In this document: piece by piece, positions 35,069 through 45,559 of the stretch | How positions within the stretch are numbered: the stretch's first letter is position 1 | Layout of the letters: the number at the start of each line of letters is the position of its first letter | Assembly (NCBI GenBank): GCA_021442155.1 | Contig: CM038222.1 | Location: forward strand, 110,239,121-110,303,120 | Direction: 5' to 3' | Origin: Cymbidium sinense | Lineage: Eukaryota > Streptophyta > Magnoliopsida > Asparagales > Orchidaceae | DNA length: 64,000 bases | Translations under genes and position numbers: made by a program | The notes under the pieces: generated by a model | Database searches by the model: none | Told to the model about the DNA's origin: nothing | Seen by the model: the letters and a program-made list of their open reading frames with translations, nothing else

Positions 35069-35111
35069 TATCTCTCTCTCTTTCTCTCAATCTCTCACTC
35101 TCTCTCTCTCT
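35011..35111 (+). repeat. (CT)n-rich tract in right LTR
   Basis: About 100 bp of CT with a few A and T interruptions. It would be the 5' leader of the embedded ORF if the TATA box at 34944 is used. The Leu/Ser ORF through it is an artefact. Confidence 0.95.
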
Positions 35112-35154
35112 CACACACATTCTTTCAGCTTTCTCCCATACTAAGGAAATAATC

Positions 35155-36268
35155 ATGCTGCTCAAGAGGCTTGCTAATAAGAGGAGGGCTACTTCAAGTG
35201 AGTCTAATAGGTTTTTTAGTGCAAAATTTGAAAAGAGGTATTAGCATGCCCTCACCCACAAGCATCTCATCCTAGAACGAAGCTTCTACAACCCATGGGA
35301 AAGTAGAAGGGGTGATCAATGGATGGGGCTGAGTGAAACTAGCTTATGAGAATAGTTTCTATGTCGTCCTCGTGGTGCAAAAGTTCTTCACCAATATGAA
35401 GGAGTTGCAAAAGAATAAAGTCTTCATGTAGGAGAAAATGGTAAGTTTCGATCACACTACCATCAATGCATATTATGAATTGCCAAATGTTGCTTATGAT
35501 CAATATCCTTTCTATTATAATGAGCACCAAGATTTTGATCAAATTCCTAGTTTTCTCACAAGTAGAAATGCCAACGTTTTGTGGAAATTATGGGAGGAAT
35601 GGATTATTAACTTTTCTACCATTAGGTGGCAGAATTTAAGGCTTGCCACTATTTCATTTATGTTAAGCTGATGCCCACTGGTAATACCAATGAGGTAATC
35701 AAGGATAGGGTCATTTTGAATTTTCCAATTCAAAAGAGCTTTATACTTGATATAGGGAAGATTATTTAGAATTCTATTTGAAATATGCTTAGGCGAAGTA
35801 TTACTAAAAGATATGATCATTCCTCTCTTATATATGATTTGTGCATTACGGCGAGTGTGTTAGGGGAGCCTGATGAAAGAGTTTTTATTCAAAAGGCTCC
35901 TCTAACAAAAAGGCTTATTGAGGAGTTTGGTTTAGGATATGAAGTGGGGGAGAGCTCACATGCCCCATGACCTCAACCTCAATCCTCTAAACCATTAAAT
36001 GAACAAATCTCATATTTAAAGAGAGAGGTGGGTTAGAGTATCCATAAGCAATAGGGGTTAGAAAAATTTTGAATATCATATGGATCACCAATAAAAGTAA
36101 ATTTCTTATATGGCCTAATTCAGTATATCTCTGGTCCATATGTTTGAAAATTATGGTCTTGAGGATTTAAGTCAAACATCAATTTTTACAGTACCTCAAT
36201 ATCCTCCTTATGTTGCTACCTCACCAGAGCTAGAAATAGAAGAGGAGGACGATGATTATGACTACTAA
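35155..36268 (+). pseudogene. PF20167-type plant transposon protein, antisense in E2 LTR
   Basis: Across frames the plus strand encodes, in order, 'ANKRRATSSESNRFFSAKFE', 'LILERSFYNP', 'KVFM.EKMVSFDHTTINAYY', 'ELPNVAYDQYPFYYNEHQDF', 'CHYFIYVKLMPTGNTNEVIK', 'FPIQKSFILDIGKII' and 'NMLRRSITKRYDHSSLIYDL'. This is the 'putative plant transposon protein' domain (PF20167): the helical half has the typical L-x-P-T-x-x-T-x-x-V, then V-G-x-I-I, then F-P-x-L-I. It ends in an acidic EEDDDYDY tail and a TAA. At least one early stop and several frameshifts break it. The function of this family is unknown. It is antisense to gag-pol and shares its position with the shorter left-LTR copy. Confidence 0.7.
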
Positions 36269-38128
36269 TTCCCCATCCCCCCCCCTCTTTTTTTGTATTT
36301 TCTCCTCTATCTTTTTTTATTTCTAGTATAATAATTTTTATAATATAGATTTTTTATTTAATAAAGATGTGTTTTCTTCATTTCTACTATTTTGTATTTT
36401 TCATTGTGTAATGCTCATGGATTTAAAATTTTTTTAAGTATAAAAGTTTTCCGTTGAATATTAGGGGCTCTCAATGCTGGTAAACTAGTACCTCGGTGTT
36501 GTTAAGATAAAATGATTGATTCAAAAACTAGAGAGCTTCGTGCCTCAGCACTATATCTGTAGTACCATTGTGCTTTGGGGTATAATTTGGATTACATTGT
36601 GAATGTTTAAATAATATCATTTGTGTGTTGAAATAAGTGCCATGGTGCTATGAGATGCCCGCCTAAGCTTAGCTTTTTTGAGGACTTAGCATCATGGCAC
36701 TATGGGTATAATTTAAATTATGATATAAACACCTTAATATTATCATTTGAGTTTCAATTCTGAGAACACGATACCTTGGTGTTGGGATACCATCGCCATG
36801 TTGATGTAAAATTCCTACCTAAGCTTAATTTTCTAGAGGATATAGTGCCTTGGCGCTGGGCCTACAATATTGGGGTGTTGTTTCACTGATGTCTAAGAAT
36901 CAAAATTTTTTACTGGCATAACACCTTAACAGTTCTAAATTTTTACATATTCTTTAATCTATTAGTGTTCTTCTTCCTTCTTCTAAATCTAAGATCAAAA
37001 GATAGAGGGTTTTATTTCACATTGAAACCAAGTTCAATGATGGAGGACATAGCGCCTCAATGCTAAAAGGATGGCGCTACGGTGCCACATAAGAGTTAAG
37101 GGTCCATAAATCTTAGCAGGACGGTGTTAGATGATAGTGCCTCGGCACTAATAGATTTACATCTAAGCGTCTGATTTCTAGTGCCTTAGCACTATGGATA
37201 GAGCATTTAAGATTTCATTCTTGAGAACTTGGCGTCGAGACCCAATGCTGAAGCGCTTCAACACAGCAGCACGGAATGCCTCATTGAACTAAATTTTTAA
37301 AGACTTTTAACAAGTTTTTTTATGAAAATTTGGCAGCATAATGCCTTAGCAGTGCTATATTTTTACATATTTTAGTACAAACTCTCTCTTCTCTTTTCCT
37401 TTATTATAGATCCAAGATTGATAAAGAGAGGGTGTTTTTCTCATGTTAGAACCAAGTTCAATTGTGGAGGTCTTCAACATTCAAAATTCTAGAATTTTTA
37501 TGTTTTAAGGAGCATTCTTTTTTACTTTGGATCTAAGATCGATGAAGATGCACTTTTTTATTTCTCACCACATCTAAGATTGATGATGGAACTTTAGTTA
37601 AACTTAATTTTCAGAGAGGAAATTTCATAAAAGAAATATTATTCCAAAAATGTTTTAGCTGGAGTAGATGGGAGATCATTCTTATAGCAGTGGAAAGCAT
37701 GCCTGTAGAAAGCACAAATCACTAGAAGCAAGAATGTAGCAAGAAGGCTAGACGATCAGGGAGAATGAGTGGAAGAAAAAGATAGAGAGTTTGGGAGATT
37801 ATTTTCTCTTTTTATAGGCAATTCTCTACAATGGGGTGGTTTTTTTCCAACTCTAACCATTCCACTTTTACCAAAACTTCGTCCCATTGGCAATTATTAT
37901 TCGGGAGGGATAGTGGCTTTCTTGATTTAAAAAATTGAGGATTCATAATAATGCCATGATGATGGTATCACAGTGCTGTGAAATTATGCCATTTAATCAA
38001 ATAACCATAGGGGGTGGTTTGAGCTTTTATATTCTTTAAGGTGGTAACAACGCCTAGGTGCTACGATTGTATCACAATAATGCCCCAGGCCGAGATGTGT
38101 AATTTTTTATTATTTTTCATTTATTTCA

Positions 38129-38680
38129 TCATTCTTCCTTTTCTTAGATGCAAACACATATAACCATAGTCCCTTTGAGTTCCTTAAAAAAGAAAGAAAT
38201 TCATCATTGGCAACCACCCATGCAAATATGTAGTCATCGTAATGCCAATTACCAAGTTAAAATTATCTTGATTGTCACTAAGAGATAAGTAAATATCATC
38301 TTCAAATCCATCTTTGATAAGTTAGGATTAGCAAATCCTAAGTTCATACCTATAGGGGAACTATTGTATGGCTTCTTAGGAAAATGAAGAGAGACTGAAG
38401 GGATTATCACTCTTCTTATAACTTAGGGAGAAGATAAGAAACAATTCATGGCTATGGTCGACTTTAAAGGCTCTTGGTACATACAATGTCATCTTTGGCT
38501 AACCTTTGCTCAACACATTCAAAGTGGTAATGTTAATGTATCACATAGTCATTAAATTTCTAGTTGGAGGCTAAGAAATTACCATCAAAGGAAATCTTAA
38601 TCAATCTTATACTTTCTATTGAAAAGCTATTGGCAAATCAGACAAAGAAGATGAAGTCTTACATCTAGATTTTATGTAAA
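38129..38680 (+). pseudogene. E1 aspartic protease region
   Basis: E1 resumes here after E2. Plus-strand frames give 'ILIVTKR.VNIIFKSIFDKL' (from about 38260), where relatives have L-I-D-T-G-S-S-V-N. The catalytic D-T-G therefore reads V-T-K. Then come 'GLANPKFIPI' and, near 38470, 'LKALGTYNVIFG.PLLNTFK', the conserved A-x-Y-N-x-I-L-G-R-P flap segment. Frames shift several times. This continues the gag fragment that ends at 9820. Confidence 0.7.
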
Positions 38681-38819
38681 CTAGGATCGAAGTCCTCGAG
38701 GAGATAAAATAAGTCCTAACCATGCAAGATAATGATTGACTCCTAAAGATCAACTTAACTTTCTACCCATAGCATAAAGAGAGTCACACCCAAACTCTTA
38801 TGGATAATCTCCAATTTGT

Positions 38820-39400
38820 GTGGACTGTAGTAGAGATGTTAGGTATTGACATTAACATTGGTTGTCATCACTTTAACATTTGTAAAGATGCACAACCCAT
38901 TAAATAAAAAATTAGAAAGATTGTTACCACACTCAATGAACCCATCAAAGGGGAAGTCACCAAGCTGCTTGACGCCAGCTTCACTAAGAAAATCTAGCAT
39001 ATGGAGTGGTGTCAAATATGGTAATGATGCAAAAGTCAGAAGGAAAGTGAAGAATTTATGTCAACTTCACCAATTTGAACTAGGCATGCTCAAAGAATGG
39101 GTACCCATTTACACAAATAGATGCACTCATAGACTCAACAATCGTTTACTCAGTAATGAGGTTTCTTGATGCATTCTTGGCATATCATCAAATACAAATG
39201 CAGCTTATTGACTAAGAAAATATGACCTTTATTACTACAGAGGGACTTTACTTCTATAGAGATATGCCTTTCAGGCACAACAATGTAAGGGTGACCTATC
39301 AAAGACAAGTGGGTCAAGTATTCAAGGAACATAAAGAAAAAAGGGAAAATCTATGCTGACAACCTGCTAGTCAAAATCCCAGTACAACACATTTGAGGCA
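38820..39400 (+). pseudogene. E1 reverse transcriptase
   Basis: The reading shows 'LGIDINIGCHHFNICKDAQP' (the pre-RT M-P-G-I-D-x-x-x-x-x-H-x-L motif), 'KGEVTKLLDASFTKKI', 'YVNFTNLN.ACSKNGYPF', 'RFLDAFLAYHQIQM', 'FITTEGLYFYRDMPF' and 'GKIYADNLLVKI'. The last is the catalytic Y-V-D-D box mutated to Y-A-D-N, so the second Asp is lost. The ORF at 38846-39169 covers part of this in two different registers. Confidence 0.8.
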
Positions 39401-39429
39401 TTAAGGAGACATTCGCCACTTTAAAAGGT

Positions 39430-40100
39430 ATGGTATGTGCTTTAATCCTCTAAAGTGAATTTTGGTGTAAGAATAGGAATACTTTTAGGATTTATCAACA
39501 CCTCTAAATCTATAAAGATAAACCCCAAAAAAAGTAAAAGTGATATTTGAAATGCCATCACCTAAGACTATGAACGAAGTATAATGACTCAAAGGGTGAG
39601 TAGCCACACTAAATAGATTCATCTCAAAGATTAGGAAGTGTTGCTCACCAATTTTCAAGGTTCTTAGATAAGCAAAGAGATTTGAGTGGATTTAAGAATG
39701 TGAGAAAGCATTTAGTGAATTGAATTCCCTACTCACATCACCTGTCCCATTATATTGCCCAAAGGAGGGAGAGACATATAGTTACATTTAGGAGTTGGAG
39801 AAGGCTTGATTAGTTCAATCTTAATTAGAGAAGAAGGTGTATAATATGTTCAGTTGAATTATCCACTCGTGGAAAAATTTGCACTTATCATCTTAGCTTG
39901 ATGATAGCAATACTACTTCCAAGAACATTTAATCTAAGTTACCAACGATAACTTGCTCAAATCTATACTCACCAAGCCTGATCACTCAAGGTTATTACAA
40001 AAAATGGTCAATAAGACTAAGTGAGTTTGATATCTCTTACAAACCCAAAATGATGATCAAAGCTTAAGCACTAGCAAACTTTCTCATTGCTTTTAGTAGT
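39430..40100 (+). pseudogene. E1 RT-RNase H connection domain
   Basis: The frames contain 'CEKAFSELNSLLTSPVPLYC' and 'PKEGETY', then 'KKWSIRLSEFDISYKPKMMI' and 'KA.ALANFLIAF'. These correspond to the F-x-x-L-K-x-x-L-x-x-P-P-x-L and W-A-x-x-L-S-E-F-D-I-x-Y-x-P-R motifs. Stops are frequent. Confidence 0.75.
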
Positions 40101-40129
40101 TCACATGACATCCCAGTCACCACTAACCC

Positions 40130-40640
40130 TTTATTCAACTATATGTTTATGGCTCATTAGGTGAGCTAGCCATGGGGGCCACATTATGTTGAGAAGCCTA
40201 GAAAAAATCACCCTAATGCAATTAGTTAAATTCAGCTTTAAGGTAATGAATAATTAGACCGAGTATGAAGCTCTACTCGGTGGACTAAGATTCACCAGAG
40301 GACTTGGGGCATCACATGTTGTGGCTTATTCAGACTCATATATTTTGGTGAAGCAAGTCAAAGGAGACTATCAAGTCAGGGATGAGTCTTTGCAAAAGTA
40401 TCTACTCAAAAAAAAAGCAAAGATAATGTAGTTGGAATATTTCAAGATAAACCAACCTAAGGAATAAAACCAGCTTACTAACCTATTATCTCAAGCTATT
40501 GGACTTAGGGAACATTCAGTTATACAACTTACCCAGCCAAGCATGGAAGAGGAAGACATATTGTAAGTTGAACATGAATACTTGCCAAGCTCAGTTGACC
40601 CTATCAAGAAATATTTACCTGATGGGGAAATTGAAGTAGC
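40130..40640 (+). pseudogene. E1 RNase H domain
   Basis: Strongly degraded. Short matches to the family are visible at the nucleotide level, such as 'accgagtatgaagctctactcgg' for the N-x-x-E-Y-E-A-L segment near 40258 and 'agactcata...ttggtgaagcaagtcaaagg' for D-S-x-L-V-x-x-Q. Reading frames change within tens of bases. Confidence 0.6.
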
Positions 40641-40699
40641 ATCAAGGACTCGAAGAGGTTCAAAATTAGTGTAGCCCAGTACTTATTGATTAAATGTGA

Positions 40700-41245
40700 G
40701 CTATTTCAAAGATCAGTGACCTCACTTAACTCTGATGCGTAAGAGAGTTTGAACAGATAAAGGTCCTAAAGGAGATACACTTTGGTGAAGGTGGCAGTCA
40801 CTCGGGATGGAGAACACTCAGTCAGTGAATCCTAAAATAGGGGTACTTTTGGTCCATATTTAGAAAATGTTTTGAGGTCTTTGTAAAAATATACATATAC
40901 TATCCAAGGTTTATTTCACTTTAATAGTAGTCACCAACATGAAAAGTGAGGTCTTAAGCCTATCACAAGCTCTTGGTCATTCACCATTTAGGGAATATGT
41001 TTAATAGGTCCATTATAAATCCCCAACAAGAAAAGAAAGTTTGTTCTCATCATGATTGACTATTTTAGCAAATGGATAGAGGCAAAGCCACTCACCAAGG
41101 TGACTTCTTAAGTAGTTAAAATTTTCATTTGGATTGACATCATTTATAGGTATGGACTACCCATGGAAATAGTTATAGAAAATGGGTTGTAATTCACTAA
41201 AAGGGTTAAAACACAAAGCTTGGAGTGCCACCTTCAACTCGAATG
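40700..41245 (+). pseudogene. E1 integrase, truncated
   Basis: Near 41035-41220 the frame reads 'KFVLIMIDYFSKWIEAKPL', 'TKVTS' and then 'YRYGLPMEIVIENGL.FTKR', the integrase core with D-Y-F-S-K-W and the second catalytic position D-N-G-x-x-F changed to E-N-G-L. The third catalytic residue region and the C-terminus are missing; the sequence changes to non-coding after about 41245. The region 40700-41000 gives only broken frames. Confidence 0.75.
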
Positions 41246-41289
41246 ATTAATTTTAATTGAGAATCTAAGTTAATAATTAATTTAATAGA

Positions 41290-41480
41290 AAAAGACCTAC
41301 ACCCCATGATGTTGGCCATTTTAGTGTAAGACCGATAACCTGTGAGGTCAAAAACTCAATATAAAGATGACCAAGACCCCATGAGGTTGGCAACTCAACA
41401 CAAAAAAGGCCAACATTCCATATGGTTGACGACTCTAAACAAAAACTAATAGCTCATAGAGTCGAAGACCAATATTAGTA
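41290..41480 (+). repeat. 38-bp minisatellite downstream of E1 integrase
   Basis: Units of about 36-39 bp start at roughly 41294, 41330, 41369 and 41408, with a weaker fifth. The theme is 'gacc.a.accccatgaggttggc.aactcaa.acaaaa'. It occupies the same place as the arrays of E2 (17780-18190) and E3, but the sequence is unrelated. Confidence 0.75.
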
Positions 41481-42740
41481 ATTAGCAATGAAATGCTTAC
41501 TCACCAAGTCACACAACCTGCAAAGAGAAATTCACCTAACTCATAGTTATTAAGCAACTTCCTAGGGATAACTTCGATAAACTAATGATTAAATATACCC
41601 TAAGTCTCAAGCTGAATATTCATACAACAAACATGACAAGAAACTCTAGTAAGTAACAACCTTGATAATTATAGTCATGCTTAATGAATGAAAGAAAAAA
41701 TTAATGTTTTATTTCATGTAAGAATATTTATAAGAAAAGTGAGTAAGAAATACATGGTTGCTCTTTACTTGCCAAAGGAAAAGGGGAAGAAGGAAAGGAT
41801 ATTTACAATCATACTGTATAATATGTTTATAATATCATGATTGATTTAATCAATGAAACCGTTCAAATGACCATTTGGATGATCTAAATTAATATGTATA
41901 AACCTAGTTTGTGTTGTACGATCTCACATTAAAGTGCCCATGAATATCCCATAATTTTCATTCTTTTTCACAAGTTTTAAGCACTTTTCTTTTGCATTTC
42001 TCATATATTTTCTTGAGCTCTTTGTGTGCAAGATCTATCAAATGGCTAGTAAGAGACTATGGGGTAGTAGGCTCAACAACCATTTTACATTTGGCAATGA
42101 TGAAGTGGCATATAGAAAGTATAGGGAATATGTGATAGAAAATTCAAAGCCACTTCATCAAGATGAGTTGTCTTTTCCCATATTAAATCTTTTTGCTAGC
42201 ATAACTCTTAAATTTTTATTTCTCTCACCCATCCTTTTCACTTTGAACTTCTTTTTGAATTTTTTATCAACTTTGTTATCAACTCTAACTATACCCTCCT
42301 ACAATCTTATGGTGTTTAAAAATGTTGTGAAACATTACATAGATCATAAAGATTACTTATTGAAATGATCTAGTACATTATTAAGGAATGAAATTCCATC
42401 TCCAAAGGTAGAAGTATCACCATGTCATTGACTCAACCATCTAATAAGGACCCCTAAAGTCGATAGATCTATTTGTATTACTGGCTTACACAGATCAAGT
42501 ATGATAGAGTTTTTTTTAACTAGGTTGTAGGTTTCCTATATGGGTAAGCCTCATAGTCAATTATAATTTAGGAGATGGGGTCTCCTAAGAAAATTATTGA
42601 TTAATGTAATCAGTTATTATATCTATGGATTATGATCAAAAGATTTTTCAATTTGTAAAATCAAGTAAGAAAGGATCAAATAGGAATTGTTCTTGTCAAA
42701 AGCCTTAGGAAATGACTAGAAGGTACTTTGATACTAGGAA
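41480..42740 (+). pseudogene. E1 3' region with PF20167-like ORF start (42024-42368)
   Basis: The ORF at 42024-42368 contains ASKRLWGSRLNNHFTFGNDE and 'VAYRKYREYVIENSKPLHQD'. That resembles the N-terminal block of the PF20167-type protein in the E2 LTR (K-R, then N-x-F-x-x-x-x-x-x-x-x-Y, then L-I-x-E). Past residue 50 it becomes a hydrophobic Leu/Phe-rich stretch with no match, so it is truncated or frameshifted. It is in the sense direction of E1 pol, unlike in E2. The rest of this stretch is AT-rich with no visible gene. The identification is tentative. Confidence 0.4.
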
Positions 42741-43690
42741 GCTAATGTTGACCCCATTTTTGGATGAGGTTAGCATTACTTCTAAAACTAGTAATTAGGA
42801 TACCTAATCTTAGATTAAAATTTTCTTAATTAGATACTTAGGATGCTTCACTTAGTGACCTAATGCACCTGAACCCAAAATAATTGGAATCTAAAATGTA
42901 TTTGAACTTAGGTTATGGTGAATAAGGTAATTAATCTAATTACTTTATTTTTCCTTAAAACCACTAAAACTTAAGGAAATTCAAACTAAATAAAAACAAA
43001 TGTAAACCAAAAGAAAATAAAACCATGAAATCAAATTAAAAGCATAAGTAAATCAAAATCCAAATTGAGGTCAAAAAGTCGTCAACCATTTTGCCATAGG
43101 TTTGACTTAAGTAGGTCTCACCAAGTCAAAGGTCAACCCACCAAAATTTGACCAAATAAAATCATCCTAAATGATCTAAATGATTATATATTCATGTTTA
43201 AACATGAATTTAAAAGAGATGGGAGAGGTCGCTCGGCTTGCAATAGGGATGGATGAAGCATGCAAGCTACCTCCTGTGCATGTGCAGGAGGATAAACCGA
43301 CAGAGAGTTCTTCCAGCAGAGGATAATAGGGATTGGAGAAAGAGAGAATGGGAGAAAGAGAGAGGAGAGAATGGAGGAGATGCGAGAATGACCGGAAAGC
43401 TACCTTCGATCGAATGAATCGGGTAGGAGGAAGAGAGCTTGTGGGTGAGAGACTGACGAGGAAGGAAAAATGCTTCGATTCATTGCGGTTTGAAGGAAAT
43501 GGAAGAGAAGAATAATGAGATGGGGCAGTTTGCTTGCGGTTGAGAAGGGAGGATCGTGTAGAGGAGGGATTTTTTTGAATTGAGAGAGGGATCGCATTGA
43601 GGGAAATTGAACGCAAGGGGGAGGAGGAAGCCAAAGCTTCCTTTGTCAGGCTGATCACGATGTAATGCAAAATGGGTAGAGTTAGACGAG
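42740..43690 (-). repeat. dispersed repeat family C, copy 3 (minus, partial)
   Basis: On the minus strand it shows the 'gggttgaccttttgacttggtgagacc' block and ends with 'ggtcactaagtga', 'taatctaagattaggtatcctaatta' and 'gctaacctcatccaaaaatggggtcaac'. That is the order seen at 4900-5500. The GA-rich leader at 43210-43680 yields ORFs on both strands (for example a 164-residue Ser-rich one), which I regard as chance. Confidence 0.65.
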
Positions 43691-43813
43691 TGAATAGTAA
43701 TGAGCTTAGGATTATATAAGAGTGTTTATAAGATATTTGTTTATTTAAATAAAAATCAACTTTAATTTTTTGACTTTTGTGATGGTATTATTATATAGTC
43801 AGTATATATATAT
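43690..43813. other. AT-rich spacer left of the MULE
   Basis: A short AT-rich stretch ending in TATATATATAT, the left side of the microsatellite into which the MULE inserted. Confidence 0.6.
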
Positions 43814-43941
43814 GGGAAAATATACGTCGAGTCGTAATTTTACGCGGACTAATCACCGACGCTGTCACTAACGGCGCCAAAAAATGACGCCAGCGTAAAC
43901 GGCATTTTTTCGCGGTTTATCGCCGCCCGACCCGACATTTA
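43814..43941. repeat. left terminal inverted repeat of the MULE
   Basis: The outer 15 bp are identical to the inverted right end. The inner part is alignable with gaps. It is GC-richer than the surroundings and contains a 'tttttcgcggtttatcgccgcc' palindrome-like stretch. Confidence 0.75.
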
Positions 43942-44259
43942 CCTCGCCTAAACCTCGGGAACCAAATATCTGCTCGGGTATTCTTCGTAATACTCAGATA
44001 GGGCTGACGAAGAGAATTTCTGAGCTCATTTGGCCGCCCACCGTCGTTCGGTCACTGGCTTAGGGCTTCTAGCGCATTTCAAATTGAGGTATTCTGGTTG
44101 GTTATACGAGGTATTTCCATATGCATTGCTGAACTTGAGAGATTTTAGGGTTTTCTTTGTCTTTGTCCATTACAATCCATCAGTAAGTGTTTCTAGGTTT
44201 CTTTATGGCATTTTTTTCAGTATATGGCTACCCTCCTGCATCTCCCCTCATGCTGCACC

Positions 44260-45400
44260 TCCTAATATTAGAGATTTTGTCTTTTGTTGATTGTGCACTG
44301 TACTCTCAAAACCCAACAAGCATTCTCTTTACTTTCTTGAGATTTTGCTTTTTTTCAGTCCATTTTTCCCCGCTTTGAGGGGCATACTATGGCTAGAACC
44401 GCTCAATAACCTGGGAGGTTTGCTTTGGGTGTATTTTGTGGAGAAAATTAATCAGACTGCATTCCTCTGCATTCTATACCCTCTGCACTCCATACCTCTA
44501 TACCTCTCAGATTCTCTATACCTCCTCTGCACTGCACTGCACTCTTTACCTGCACTCTGCACTCCCGATATTAGACGATTGGCTATTTTTCTTGATTGTT
44601 CGGTCTGGTTGTTGAGATAATGTTTACCGCTTAACTGGGAAGTAGTTTAGAGGTTGTTTGGAAGCTAATTTAGATGCTTGTTTGCAAAATGTACTCACCA
44701 ACCGCCTCACACCTGCACTCTATACTTTCTTGAGATTTTGCCGGTTTGGATGTGTTGTGGAGAAAATGAATCCTCTCAGCATGCACTGCACTGCACTCTA
44801 TACCTCTGCACTCACTGCACTCCTGCATCTCCTCAGCATCCTGCATATAGTAGAGACATTTTGGGATATTTTTCTTGATTGCTCGACCGATTGTTGAGAC
44901 AATGTTTACGCTCAACCGTGGAAGTAGTTTAGAGGTTGTTTGGAAGCTAATTTGTTTTGTAAAATGTACTCACCAACCGCTGTACCCTCCTGCATTCTAT
45001 ACTTTCTTGAGATTTTGCGGTTTGGGTGTGTTCGTGGAGAAAATGAATTGCATCAGACGCTCTGTACTCCTGTCACTGCATCTCTGCACTGCACTCTGCA
45101 TTCTGCACTGCACTGCACTCCGGATAGTAGAGACATTTTGGATGTTTTTCTTGATTTGTCCGATTGTTGAGACAATGTTTACCGCTCAACCGTGGAAGTA
45201 GTTTAGAGGTTGTTTGGAAGCTAATTTAGATGCTTGTTTGTAAAATGTACTCACCAACCGCTCATCGTAATTCTATACTTTCTTGAGATTTTGTCGGTTT
45301 GGATGTGTTCTAAGACAAGAAAATGAATCTGCACTGCACTCCTGTACTCATGTACTGCACTCCTCACTCTCCCGATATTAAGGTGCTTGCAATCCAAGAT
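44260..45400 (+). repeat. 276-bp tandem array with CTGCACT cores (MULE left)
   Basis: The landmark TTTCTTGAGATTTTG recurs at about 44332, 44725, 45002 and 45278; the last three are spaced 276-277 bp. Each unit also carries 'gtggaagtagtttagaggttg', 'gcttgtttg.aaaatgtactcaccaaccgc' and a variable block of CTGCACTGCACTC and TACCTCTGCA words. Several overlapping Cys-rich ORFs across it are translations of the repeat. No gene is supported. Confidence 0.85.
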
Positions 45401-45559
45401 CTTCTAATATTCTCGATTACCTTAGCTTTATTTTGAAGTTCGATGCAAAAGGATAACGCCTAGATGCGCGAGTGGCATCGAGCATTATTTGATAATATTA
45501 CCGCTTCACTAGTGAAGTGATATTGAAGCGGCTTCACCGAACCAATTCGTCATTGCTGC

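Larger units (their letters stand above)
10033..38128 (-). mobile_element. E2: giant Tat/Ogre-like LTR retrotransposon
   Basis: Two long direct repeats (10033-14332 and 33583-38128) flank a minus-strand gag-pol. A primer-binding-like site adjoins the right repeat internally and a G-rich polypurine-like tract adjoins the left one. The element interrupts E1 between zinc knuckle and protease. It is about 28 kb as it stands and about 21 kb after subtracting the two internal insertions (20180-25990 and 27779-28760). Long LTRs, total length, extra ORFs and the post-integrase tandem array all fit the Tat/Ogre branch of Ty3/gypsy. No clean target-site duplication is visible, and the LTRs are visibly diverged, so the insertion is old. 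The repeat boundaries were set by aligning the ends by eye. Confidence 0.8.
33583..38128 (-). repeat. E2 5' LTR (right copy)
   Basis: It begins TGATTGCTCAG and ends ...TTATTTCA in plus orientation, so it has TG..CA termini. It aligns with 10033-14332 along its whole length, with extra sequence in the TATA region and in the embedded ORF. At 33817-33833 it has GGGGGTTGGGGGCTGGG, the counterpart of the G tract in the left LTR. The part outside the ORF is full of GTGCC/GGCAC phrases (for example 37131-37200). E1 sequence resumes immediately after it. Confidence 0.8.

Noticed and set aside
34959..35144. Leu/Ser repeat ORF
   Set aside because: A translation of the (CT)n tract.
43176..43670. 164-residue Ser-rich ORF in repeat C copy 3
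   Set aside because: No motif; overlapping ORFs on the other strand come from the same GA-rich leader; nothing equivalent is open in the other C copies.
44030..45201. Several Cys-rich ORFs
   Set aside because: They overlap in all frames across the 276-bp tandem array and translate CTGCACT words.
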